NCBI GenBank assembly: GCA_965221605.1
Contig: CBDCSK010000004.1
Span: 295,538 to 359,537, forward strand
Direction of reading: 5' to 3'
DNA length: 64,000 bases
DNA from: Aldehydirespirator sp965221605
Lineage (GTDB): Bacteria; Actinomycetota; Acidimicrobiia; Acidimicrobiales; Aldehydirespiratoraceae
Shown here piece after piece: positions 36,223-45,601 of the stretch. The notes beneath the pieces are model-generated. The model was not told the origin of the DNA. It did no database searches and worked only from the letters and a program-made list of their open reading frames with translations. Every line of letters begins with the position of its first letter. Positions within the stretch are counted from its first letter, which is position 1. The translations under genes were made by a program, and so were the position numbers.

Positions 36223-37862
36223 GTGACCGCCGCGGGCCGAGACCCGATCCTGAACCGGCCTCGCACCACCGACGTGCGGGACCAGAGCCTCGAGCGGTTG
36301 ACCACCCAGGACCACGACGCGCTGATCGTGGGCGGGGGCATCAACGGCGCCGTCTCGGCGCTGGCGCTGGCCGCCCACGGACTGAACGTGGCCCTCATCG
36401 AGTCCGAGGACTTCGGCTCGGGAGTCAGCCAGGAGTCCTCCAACCTCATCTGGGGCGGCTTCAAGTACCTGCAGACCTACGAGCTGGGGCTGGTGGCCGG
36501 ACTGTGCCGCTCCCGCAACCTGCTGGCCCGCTCGTACGCGAGCCGGGTCCAGGAGGTGCGGTTCCTCGCCGCGCTCGGTCCCACATCGCCGTACTCGCCG
36601 ACCTATGCCACTCTCGGCGCGCACGCCTATTGGGCGCTGGGACGCTTCGCCACCGGGCGCCCCCGGCGGCTGTCGGCACGCGCGCTGGCAACCGCTGAGC
36701 CCGCGATCGACTCCGAAGGAGTGCGGGGAGCAGTCGAGTACTCCGACTACCTCCTCGTCGACAACGACGCCCGATTCGTGCTCCAGCTGCTGCTCGATGC
36801 CGTCGAGAAGGGAGCGGTCGCGGTGTCGCGCCTGCGCCTGAACGACGCTGAGCGGGCTGGGCAGGGCTGGCGCGCCGAGGTCACCGACCAGTTGACCGGA
36901 AGCAGCCACACGGTGTCGGCGGGCGTGCTGATCAACGCCGCCGGGCCCCGGGCAGGCGACCTGGCGGAGCTGACGGGATCGACCTTGCGTTCGACGCTGT
37001 GCTTCTCCAAGGGCACCCACATCGTGGTGCCCAGGGTCACCGAATCGGGGCGGATCCTGGCCTTCTTCGATGACGACCAGCGGCTCTTCTACGTGATCCC
37101 GATGGGCCATCGCTCCCTGATCGGCACCACCGACACCCGCGTCGAGGACTCGGACGTGGCCATCACCCACGACGACCGTGACTTCCTGCTCGAGCAGGCC
37201 AACGCCCGGCTCCAGCTCTCGTCGCCGCTGCGCGCCGAGGACGTGATCGCGTACCGCTGCGGCGTTCGCCCCCTGGTGATCAGCGCGGACCACCGACACC
37301 GATCGTGGACTGGACCGAACTGTCGCGCCGCCACGCCGTGGAGGCCGATCAGGGCCGCGGGACCATCTCGATTCTCGGCGGGAAGCTCAGCGACTGCCTC
37401 AACGTGGGCGAGGAGGTGGTGGTCGCCGCCCGCTCCTGCGGCCTCAAGCCGTCGCCTCCGGAGCGGGCCTGGTTCGGCGAGCCCTCCGAAGGCGTGCAGG
37501 CCCGCTTCCGGCGCAGCGCGGCCCGGGCCGGAATCGACGAGCTGACCGCGGCGCGCCTGTGGCGTCGCCACGGTCGCCGGGCGCTGGAGGTGGCCGACCT
37601 GGTGGAGGAGTCGGACGAGCTCGGCCTGCCGCTGAGCGACGTCGTCGACTACAGCCCGGCCGAGGTGATGGTCATGGCCCGCCACGAGCACATCCTGACC
37701 ATGGAGGACTTCCTGCGCCGCCGCACCATGCTGGCGATGCTGGAGACCGCGGACACGTTGGGGAGCGACCCGGGGGTGCAGCGAGCCTCGAGTCTGCTGT
37801 TCGGGCCAGGGCCAGAGCGGCCCGTGAGCGCAGCGAACAAGAGCGGGAGTGCAGCCGCATGA
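36223..37862 (+). pseudogene. glpD: Glycerol-3-phosphate dehydrogenase GlpD, one frameshift
   Basis: Starts at GTG 36223. The FAD-binding DALIVGGGINGAVSALALAA is followed by GFKYLQTYELGLVAGLCRSR, INAAGPRAGDLAELTGS, KGTHIVVPR and TTDTRVEDSDVAITHDD. Near 37290 the frame must shift once (SADHR to DTDRGLDWTELSRRH), then continues with ISILGGKLSDCLNVGEE and a normal C-terminal domain to 37862. The total is about 546 residues, a normal GlpD length. It oxidises glycerol-3-phosphate to DHAP at the membrane. It overlaps the kinase start (ATGA). The frameshift may be an assembly error. Confidence 0.8.
37816..37849 (+). repeat. 34-bp dispersed repeat, copy 2, inside the glpD 3' end
   Basis: Matches 29325-29358 (opposite orientation) with one difference. 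It encodes the last residues RPVSAANKSGS of GlpD, so the element has become part of the reading frame. Confidence 0.6.
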
Positions 37863-39344
37863 CCGTCGTGCTGGCCGTCGATGCCGGGACCACGAGCGTG
37901 CGCACCATCGCCTTCGACGACGCCGGTCGCATCGTCGACTCGGCCCAGCGCGAGTTCACCCAGTACTTCCCCGAGCCGGGCCGGGTCGAGCACGACGCGT
38001 CGGAGATCTGGGACGCGGTCCAGGCGACTCTCGGGGAGGTGGCCGGCCGCCTCGATGTGCCGCCCGCGGCCATCGGGGTCACCAACCAGCGCGAGACGGT
38101 GGTGGCGTGGAGCCGGCGAAGCTCCGAGCCGCTCCACCGGGCCATCGTCTGGCAGGACCGCCGCACCGCGCCCCGATGCGCGGAGCTCGAGGAGGCCGGG
38201 CATCTGCGGATCGGTGCGGGAGCGCACCGGCCTGGTGCTCGACCCGTACTTCTCGGGCTCGAAGCTGGAGTGGATGCTCCGGGACGGCGGCGTGACGGCG
38301 AGTCCCGATCTGGCCCTCGGCACCATCGACAGCTGGATCATCTGGAACCTGACCGGGGGCGAGGTCCACGCCACCGATGCAACCAACGCCGGCCGGACCA
38401 TGCTCTTCGACATCGGCTCGCTGCGCTGGGACCCCGACCTGTGCTCGATGTTCGGGGTTCCGGCCGGATCCCTTCCCGAGGTGAGGCCCTCCAGCGGCAG
38501 CTTCGGCACGACCGGCCCCGACGCGGCCTGCGGCCCGGGCGTGCCCATCTCCGGCGTTGCCGGGGACCAGCATGCGGCTCTGTTCGGGCAGGCCGCCTTC
38601 TCTCCCGGCGACGCCAAGAACACCTACGGCAGGGGTCTTTCGTGCTGATGAACGTCGGCCCGGATATGCCGCCGCCGGCCGAAGGTCTGCTCACCACCGT
38701 CGCATGGCTGCTGGACACCCCCGAGGGTCCGGCGGTCACCTACGCGCTCGAGGGCGCGATCTTCGTGACCGGTGCGGCGGTGCAGTGGCTGCGTGACGGC
38801 CTGCAGATCATCGACGAGGCCCAGCAGCTGGAGGGCCTTGCGGCCCAGTGCTCGTCCACCGGCGGCGTGTACCTGGTGCCCGCATTCGCGGGTCTCGGCA
38901 GCCCGCACTGGGACCCCTACGCACGGGGCACGATCGTGGGCCTCACCCGGGGCACCGGACGTCCCGAGATCGCCCGGGCGGTGGTGGAGGCCATGGCCTT
39001 CCAGACCCCGAGACGTGGTGGAGGCCATGGCCGCAGCGACCGGCACGCCGGTGCGGAGCCTGCGAGTCGACGGGGGTGCCTGTGCGATGGACTCCATGCT
39101 GCAGCTGCAGGCCGACCAGCTCGGCGTGCCCGTGCAACGGCCCAAGCTCCAGGAGGCGACGGCCCTCGGGGCCGCCTACCTGGCCGGGCTCGCGACCGGC
39201 GTGTGGCCCTCGCTGGACGCGGTAGGCGGGCACTGGGAGCTCGACTTCGAGGCGGTGCCCGGCGCCGGCAGCCCCGCCGCGGACCGCGCCTACGCCGACT
39301 GGAAGCGGGCGGTCGAGCGCAGCAAGGAGTGGGCGGTCCCGTGA
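37859..39344 (+). pseudogene. glpK: FGGY-family kinase, glycerol kinase GlpK-like, three frameshifts
   Basis: Starts at ATG 37859. LAVDAGTTSVRTIAFDDAGR is the ATP-binding start, with IGVTNQRETVVAWSR the family signature. Frame changes are needed near 38208 (to SVRERTGLVLDPYFSGSKLE), 38635 (KNTYG to GSFVLMNVGPDM; one G short in a G run) and 39010 (AMAFQT to RDVVEAMAAATG; one C extra in a C run). The remainder, LRVDGGACAMDSMLQLQADQ and ATALGAAYLAG, is typical. It phosphorylates glycerol with ATP. With GlpD it gives a full glycerol-to-DHAP route if intact. Confidence 0.8.
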
Positions 39345-40053
39345 GCCGGGTGGCGGTCGTGACCGGCGCGGCCGGAGCCATCGGCACCGCAGTGTGCAAG
39401 CACCTCAGCGCAGGAGGGGACACGGTCGTCGGCATCGACACGACTGCCGGCGACGAGCACGCCGCAGCCGAGATCCTGTCCTGCGACATCACCGACGAGG
39501 CATCCGTCGCCGCGGTCTTCGACACCGTCAGGCGCCGGCACGGCGACCCGGCCGTGCTGGTCAACAATGCGGGTGTCACCGGCGCCGGGGGAGTGGAGGA
39601 GGAGAGTCCCGACCAGTGGCGCCGCATCATCGACGTGAACCTGACCGGCGCCTACCTGTGCACCCGCCAGGTCGTCGCCGGCATGAGAGCGGCGGGTGGG
39701 GGCAGGATCGTCAACATCGCCTCCGTGAACGCCCGCTTCGGCGGCTCCGCCCTCTCGGGTCCGGCCTACGCGGCCAGCAAGGGCGGGCTGGTGACCCTCA
39801 GCCGCTTCCTGGCCCTGCACCACGCCACCGACAACATCCCTGGTGAACGCGGTCGCACCCGGACCCCACGACACCCCGATGTGGAATGCGCTCGACGCGG
39901 CTCGGCGCGAGCGCATCCTGGCCACACGTCCCCGGCAACCCGCCCGGAGACCCGGAGGACCTTGCGGCCATGGTGGCGTTCCTGTGCGGGCCGCACGCCG
40001 GATACATCACCGGCGCCACCATCGACGTCAACGGCGGCCAGTGGATGGGCTAG
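39341..40053 (+). pseudogene. Short-chain dehydrogenase/reductase, two frameshifts
   Basis: GTG 39341 overlaps the kinase stop. VVTGAAGAIGTAVCKHLSAG, LVNNAGVTGAG, IVNIASVNARFGGSALSG and YAASKGGLVTLSRF are complete in the first frame. Near 39838 the frame changes to VNAVAPGPHDTPMWNALDAA, and near 39930 to VPGNPPGDPEDLAAMVAFLC then DVNGGQWMG-stop. The catalytic part is intact and the C-terminal third is in other frames. Probably a polyol dehydrogenase of the transport locus. Confidence 0.7.
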
Positions 40054-40080
40054 CCCGGAGGCGGGGTAGGTTCGGGAGCC

Positions 40081-41094
40081 GTGTCAAAGCGGCCGGCCGA
40101 CCATCAAGGACATCGCCCGGGTGACGGGCGTCTCGGTGGCTACCGTCAGCCGCGCCCTGCGAGACCTTCCCTACGTCGCGCCGGAGACGCGGTCGAGAGT
40201 GGTCGAGGCCGCGGCCGAACTTGAGTACGAGGCCCATCCCCAGGCCTCCAGGCTCGTGTCGGGGCGCACATGGACCGTAGGTGTGGTCGCGCCGCAGTTC
40301 GGGACGTGGTTCCCGTTCCGTGCCCTGGGGGGCATCAACTTCTGTCTTCGCCAAGGCCGGCTACGACGTGCTCATCTCGATGATGAGCGCCCCGGGCGAC
40401 CGGCGGCGCTTCCTGGAGGATGCGAGGTCCTTCTGCCGGCGGGTCGACGGGCTCGTCCTCATCGACACGTTCGTGAGCCTCGAAGGCGATTCGGCTGACG
40501 CATTCTTCGATCGGCCCGCGGTGGCGGTGGGCGAGAGGCTCGAAGGGGCGTCGTCGATCACCATCGAGAACCGTGCCGCGGCCCGGCGCGCCGTCGAGCA
40601 CCTCATCGGGTTGGGCCACGCCCGCATCGGGCTGGTCGCGGGACCGCCGCTGCCCGACCTGCCGACGCCGGTCCCCGAACAGCGCCGTCTGGGCTACGAG
40701 GACGCCCTGCGAGCAGCAGGGCTGCCAATCGATCCGGATCTGGCGGTCGGCGGCGAATGGACCGCGGCCGGCGGCGCGGCCGCGCTGGCTGCCCTCCTCG
40801 ACCGGCCCGACCGGCCCACCGCGGTGTTCTGCATGTCCGACGAGATGGCCTTCGGGGTGCTGCGAGCGGCCGCGAGGCGGGGCCTGGCCGTTCCGGACGA
40901 CCTCTCGGTGGTCGGGCTTCGACGACCACGATCTGGCCGGCGCGCTGGGGCTGACGACCATGCGCCAGGCGGTGGACGAGATGGGGGTCCGGGCCGCGGA
41001 GACGGTGCTGGGGCTGATCGACGGCGATCCAGTCACCGATCTCACCTGGGACGTTCCCCTGATGGTGCGAGAGACCACCGCCGAGTTGAGTTGA
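40081..41094 (+). pseudogene. LacI-family transcriptional regulator, three frameshifts
   Basis: The DNA-binding head TIKDIARVTGVSVATVSRAL is in one frame from about 40095, but its start codon (GTG 40081) is in another. The frame changes again near 40345 (FRALGGIN to FAKAGYDVLISMMSAPG) and near 40920 (LSVVG to FDDHDLAGALGLTTMRQAVD, in a GGG run). Sugar-binding-domain motifs such as RRAVEHLIGLGHARIGLVAG and AVFCMSDEMAFGVLRAA are present. It is the obvious repressor for the operator at 41126 and the transport genes, if functional. Confidence 0.8.
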
Positions 41095-41125
41095 TTCTGA
41101 GGGGACCGCTCGCTAGCGTCGGTCC

Positions 41126-41139
41126 TGTAAACGTTTGCA
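41126..41139 (+). promoter_or_regulatory. LacI-type operator upstream of the binding-protein gene
   Basis: TGTAAACGTTTGCA is an almost perfect dyad around the central CG (one mismatched pair) and fits the consensus of LacI/GalR-family sites. It lies 16 bases before the ATG at 41156, overlapping the promoter region, with GGGAGGG as ribosome site. The LacI gene ends just upstream. Confidence 0.75.
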
Positions 41140-41155
41140 TCCCAGGGAGGGACCA

Positions 41156-42788
41156 ATGAAGAACCACTCGCGCCTATGGCTGATCCTCGGCGCCCTGCTC
41201 GCCTTCGCCCTGGTGGCTACGGCCTGCGGCGACGACGAGCCGGCCGTGGTGGACACCAGCGCCGCCGATGCGGCGGCTGCCGCCGCTCAGGCTGAGGCCG
41301 ACGCGGCCCAAGCCGAGGCCGACGCGGCCGCGGCCGACGCCGCCCAGGCCGAGGCCGACGCGGCCGCGGCTCAGTCTGAGGCCGACGCGGCAGCCGACCG
41401 GGCAGCCGAGGCCGAAGCGGCGCTCGCGGCTGCCATGGCCGAAGGCGAGGGGGCGGTGGACGCAGAGGTCGTCGCCGAACTCGAGGCCCAGATGGCCGAG
41501 GCTCAGGCTGAGGCCGATGCGGCCGCGGCCAGAGCGGCCGAGGCCGAAGCGGCGATGGAGGCGGCGATGCAGGAGATGGAGATGAGCCTGGCCGGCAGCG
41601 TCGTCACCATTCTCGGTCCCGAGACCGGGTCCGAGGCCGAGGGCTTTCCTGGCCGGCTTCGAGCCGCTGCGTGAGCGCAGCGGGATCGTCGTCCGGTACT
41701 CGGGCACCCGCGACGCCACCACCGAGCTGAACTTGGCGGTGGAGGCCGGCGACCCGCCCGACATCGTCATCATCCCCCAGCCCGGCCGGATCAAGCAGTT
41801 CGGCGAGTCCGGCGACGCGGTGGCCCTGCCCCAGTCGATGCTCGACAACATCGGCGGCTCCTACGACCCGTTCTGGTTCGACCTGGCCTCCACGGGCGGC
41901 AACGTGTACGGCGTGCCCAACAAGGGCGACGTGAAGAGCCTGGTGTGGTACAGCCCGCAGGCCTTCGCCGATGCCGGCTACGCCATCCCCCAGACCTGGG
42001 CCGAGCTCGAGGCTCTCATGGAGCAGATGAAGGGCGACGGCAACACCCCGTGGTGTGTAGGCATCGAATCGGGCGCCGCCACCGGCTGGGCCTTCACCGA
42101 CTGGATGGAGGACATGATGCTCCGCGTCCACGGGCCCGACGTGTACGACCAGTGGGTCAACCACGACATCCCCTTCAACGACCCCAGGGTGATCGAAGTG
42201 GCCGAGTTCGTCGGCAACATCTGGTTCACCGAGGGCAACGTGAGCGGCGGCCGGGACCTGATCTCCCAGCGCAGCTTCAGGGAGATGGCCGCGGCCCACC
42301 TCAACGGCGAGTGCATGATGCACCGCCAGGCCAACTTCGCGGGCGCCCACTACCTCGAGGCCGGCGCTTCGTCGCTCGGTCCCGACGGCGACGTGAACGT
42401 GTTCTACCTGCCGACCATCAGCGACGAGTTCGGCACCGTGGTGCTCGGAGCGGGCACCCATGCGGTGGCCTTCACCGACAAGCCCGAGACCCTGGCGGTG
42501 CTGGAGTACATCGGCACCGCCGAGTACGCCAACGCTCGCATCGCGTCCGACAAGGGCGGCTTCCTGTCGCCCAACCGCGATCACGACACCTCGCTGTACA
42601 GCTCCTCCTTCGACCGGGGTCTGGCCGAGATCCTGGTGAGCGCCAACCCGTTCCGCTTCGACGCATCGGACCTGATGCCGGGCGAGGTCGGCGCAGGCGA
42701 GTTCTGGCGGTCCGGCACCGACTTCGTGTCCGGCTCGAAGACCGCCGAGGAGTTCGCCGAGGACGTCGAGGACGCCTGGCCGTCCTGA
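41156..42788 (+). pseudogene. ABC-transporter sugar-binding lipoprotein with long coiled-coil linker, one frameshift
   Basis: From ATG 41156 the signal peptide LWLILGALLAFALVATAC ends in a lipobox with the acylated Cys. About 110 residues of Ala/Glu/Asp repeats (units such as AEADAAQ and EADAAAA) then form a coiled-coil stalk. Near 41648 an extra base (GGG run) changes the frame. The rest, FLAGFEPLRERSGIVVRYSG, PPDIVIIPQPGRIKQFGESG, VKSLVWYSPQAFADAGY and HRQANFAGAHYLEAGA, is a full family 1 solute-binding domain like alpha-glucoside binding proteins. It delivers sugar to the two permeases. Without correction of the indel only the lipoprotein stalk would be made. Confidence 0.85.
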
Positions 42789-42821
42789 CACCCATCCGGC
42801 AAAGGGAACAATCGACCCCCC

Positions 42822-42856
42822 AGGGGTGTGGGGGCGGCTAGCGCCCCCACACCCCT
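42822..42856 (+). terminator. 15-bp stem hairpin between binding-protein and permease genes
   Basis: AGGGGTGTGGGGGCG (42822-42836), loop GCTAG, CGCCCCCACACCCCT (42842-42856): a perfect GC-rich stem. Outer arms AAGGGAACAAT and ATTGTCCCTT extend it with one gap. No T-run follows. Such hairpins after binding-protein genes stabilise the upstream message and reduce readthrough, making binding protein exceed permease. It fills most of the 148-base gap. Confidence 0.7.
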
Positions 42857-42936
42857 CGCCGGGTTATTGTCCCTTCCGCGGCAGCCGCTCATCTCCGGGC
42901 TACTGCTGAGACTGAAGAACTGAGAGGCTGACCCCG

Positions 42937-44559
42937 GTGGACCAGTTCATCACCATGATCATCACGGTCGTGGTGTCGCTGGCTGTGTCCGCGGTGCTCT
43001 TCGTCGGCGCGAACCGGGCCGTCGACAGCATCCGGGGCCGCTGGCCGGTCTTCACGGCCGCCATCGGGGGGATGGTCGGTCTCGTGGTCGGTGCGGTGGT
43101 CCAGCACAACGGCCTGGTGCCTCGCGGCCCCGCGCTGGGCGGACCCCTCAAGGAGGGCTGGCTGGTCCTCCTCGCGGGCGGAGTTGCCGGCGCGGCGATC
43201 GCCGCGGTCGGAGGCCGGCTTGCTCAGCCCGCCCTGAGCCGGCGGTCCCGCTGGACGGACAGTCTCCGACCCTGGGTGTTCGTCGGCCCGGCGCTCCTGT
43301 TCGTGGGGGGCGGGCTGGTGCTGCCCGGTCTGCGCACGGCCTTCCTGTCGCTGAAGCCGGGGACGAGGGGGCGGGAGCCCGGCTTCACGCTCGAGCACTA
43401 CACGGACATCTTCACCGACGACACCTACTTCACCGTCGAAGGCTGGTCGGCCATCTTCACCGGACGGCTGTTCATCGTCGGGCTGGCCGCCGCCGTCGCC
43501 GCCGCGGCCGCGGCCTGGGCCAGCTCGGCTCTCATCGTCGGCGGGCGGGCTCGGGCGGCCGCGGCCACCGGCATGCTCCGTGGGCTCAGGATCGCAGCCG
43601 TGGTGCTGGTGGCCCTGGTCGTAGCGGCCCTCATCGAGTCGGTCGCTCGCGAACCGAACCGCTCCGCGGTCATGGATGTGCTCACCGTCGTGGTGTCGAG
43701 CCGGATCACGCTGGGTATCGTCGCGGCGGCCGCGGTGCTGGCCGTCGCGGTCTGGCTGGTCGCCCGGGCCCGGCACCGCGAGGTCGAGATGGACTGGGGA
43801 TCACCGGCCTCGTCCTCACTGGCCGTCGTGGCCTCCATCCTGCTGATCTTCGGGGCACTCTCCACGCTGCGGGGCGTGGTCTGGAACAACATCTGGTGGG
43901 TTGTCACCGTGGCCGGGCTGTCCACCGTCCTGGGGCTGCTGCTGGCCGTGCTGGCCGAGAGGTCCCGGGGCGAGCGGATCGGCAAGACCCTGATCTTCAT
44001 GCCCATGGCCATCTCGATGGTCGGAGCCGCGGTGATCTGGGACTTCATGTACGAGGTGCAGCCCATGGGCAACCAGACCGGGCTGTTCAACGCCGTCCTC
44101 CAGGGAATCGGCTTCACCCCCCGCGGCTTCTTCATCAACGCCTCGATGATCCCCTGGAACAACTTCTGGATCATGTTCATCATGGTGTGGATCCAGACCG
44201 GCTTCGCCATGGTCGTGCTGTCGGCGGCCATCCGGGCCGTGCCCGAGGAGCTGACGGAGGCGGCCCGGGTGGACGGCGCCGGCGAGGCCCAGGTCTTCTG
44301 GCGGGTGGTGATACCCCAGATCCGGCCCACCATCATCGTGGTGGTCACCACCCTCATCGTGATCGTCACCAAGGTCTTCGACCTGGTCAAGGCCACCACC
44401 AACGGCGCCAACCGCACGAACGTGCTGGCCAACGAGATGTTCGACCAGCTCCGCGACCGCAACTTCACGTCCAGCAGCGCCTTCGCGGTGGTGCTGTTCG
44501 CTCTGGTGCTGCCGGTGATGGTGTACAACATCCGGCGACTCCAGCGGGAGCTGGCATGA
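42937..44559 (+). CDS. Sugar ABC transporter permease (MalF-like)
   Basis: 540 residues from GTG 42937. The N-terminal 300 residues have several extra membrane helices (for example SLAVSAVLFVGANRAV and IGGMVGLVVGAVV). The C-terminal permease core ends with the EAA loop EELTEAARVDGAGEAQVFWR, which docks to the ATPase, and VVIPQIRPTIIVVVTTLIVI. It forms the channel with the next gene product. The long insertion within the N-terminal part resembles alpha-glucoside (AglF) permeases. No ATPase is encoded nearby, so a shared MsmX/UgpC-type ATPase elsewhere is likely. Confidence 0.9.
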   Translation: MDQFITMIITVVVSLAVSAVLFVGANRAVDSIRGRWPVFTAAIGGMVGLVVGAVVQHNGLVPRGPALGGPLKEGWLVLLAGGVAGAAIAAVGGRLAQPALSRRSRWTDSLRPWVFVGPALLFVGGGLVLPGLRTAFLSLKPGTRGREPGFTLEHYTDIFTDDTYFTVEGWSAIFTGRLFIVGLAAAVAAAAAAWASSALIVGGRARAAAATGMLRGLRIAAVVLVALVVAALIESVAREPNRSAVMDVLTVVVSSRITLGIVAAAAVLAVAVWLVARARHREVEMDWGSPASSSLAVVASILLIFGALSTLRGVVWNNIWWVVTVAGLSTVLGLLLAVLAERSRGERIGKTLIFMPMAISMVGAAVIWDFMYEVQPMGNQTGLFNAVLQGIGFTPRGFFINASMIPWNNFWIMFIMVWIQTGFAMVVLSAAIRAVPEELTEAARVDGAGEAQVFWRVVIPQIRPTIIVVVTTLIVIVTKVFDLVKATTNGANRTNVLANEMFDQLRDRNFTSSSAFAVVLFALVLPVMVYNIRRLQRELA

Positions 44560-44620
44560 CCGCGGTGCAGACTCGTGCAGCCGCCTCCGAGCGAGGAGCT
44601 GGCATGACTGCGGTGCAGAC
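44547..44620 (+). repeat. 48-bp tandem duplication of the second permease start
   Basis: The 26-base word starting GGAGCTGGCATGAC and ending GCGGTGCAGAC occurs at 44547-44572 and 44595-44620 with one difference. Each copy holds a ribosome site and an ATG in the same frame (44556 and 44604). Confidence 0.7.
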
Positions 44621-45539
44621 CGCGGTGATGCCCACCGGCCAGCGGCTGCGCCGGCTGGCCGCGGAAGTCCCCACGTGGGTGATGTGGCTGATCGTGATCC
44701 TGTGGACGGTTCCCACCTTCGGGCTGTTCGTGTCGTCGTTCCGCAAGGTTCCCGACATCGAGACCTCGGGCTGGTGGACGGCCTGGAACGACCTCGACAA
44801 CCTGACGCTGCAGAACTACCGCGACGTGTTCCGCGAGTCGGCCGCGCAGCCGTCGATGTGGGAGTTCGCGCTCAACTCGATCGCCATAGTCGTCCCGGCC
44901 ACGATCATCCCGATCGCGGTGGCCGCCTTCGCGGCCTACGGGTTCGCCTGGATGGAGTTCCGGGGCCGCAACTGGCTGTTCATCGGTCTGGTGTCGATGA
45001 TCGCCCTGCCCAACCAGATGGCGTTCGTGCCCCTGCTGCAGCTGTTCAACAACGGCGCCCGGTTCACCGTTCCCGGCTTCGACTGGACTCTCGTGCTGCT
45101 GCCCGACCTGGGCATCGGCAACACCGCGGCCGCGGTGTGGCTCACCCACACCGCCTTCGGCCTGCCGCTGGCAGTGCTGCTGCTGCACAACTTCATCGGC
45201 CAGCTGCCCGGCGACATCTTCGAGGCGGCCCGCATCGACGGCGCCGGCCATTTCACGATCTTCTGGCGCTTGGTGGTGCCGCTGGCCCGGCCCGCGCTGG
45301 CCGCGTTCGCGGTGTTCCAGTTCCTGTGGACCTGGAACGACTACCTGATCGCCTCGGTGTTCCTCAACGAGAACGAGCCCATGACGGTGGCGCTGGTGAA
45401 CCTGGTGGGGGAGCGCGGCCAGAACTTCCAGCTGCGCTTCGCGTCGGCGTTCGTGATCATGATCCTGCCGCTGATCGTCTTCTTCAGCCTCCAACGGCAC
45501 TTCGTGCGGGGCCTGCTGGCCGGCTCCGTCAAGGGCTGA
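44556..45539 (+). CDS. Sugar ABC transporter permease (MalG-like)
   Basis: 327 residues from ATG 44556, or 311 from ATG 44604; the two starts come from the 48-bp duplication, and the first overlaps the upstream stop (ATGA). Six membrane helices are visible, beginning WVMWLIVILWTVPTFGLFVS. The EAA loop is GDIFEAARIDGAGHFTIFWR. FQFLWTWNDYLIASVFL is typical of MalG proteins. It pairs with the preceding permease. Confidence 0.92.
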   Translation: MTAVQTRAAASERGAGMTAVQTAVMPTGQRLRRLAAEVPTWVMWLIVILWTVPTFGLFVSSFRKVPDIETSGWWTAWNDLDNLTLQNYRDVFRESAAQPSMWEFALNSIAIVVPATIIPIAVAAFAAYGFAWMEFRGRNWLFIGLVSMIALPNQMAFVPLLQLFNNGARFTVPGFDWTLVLLPDLGIGNTAAAVWLTHTAFGLPLAVLLLHNFIGQLPGDIFEAARIDGAGHFTIFWRLVVPLARPALAAFAVFQFLWTWNDYLIASVFLNENEPMTVALVNLVGERGQNFQLRFASAFVIMILPLIVFFSLQRHFVRGLLAGSVKG

Positions 45540-45601
45540 CCACACGGCCATGGCCGCGCCCGCGAAGGTTCACGAAGCAGAGCTGTTGCTAGTGTTGTCG
45601 C

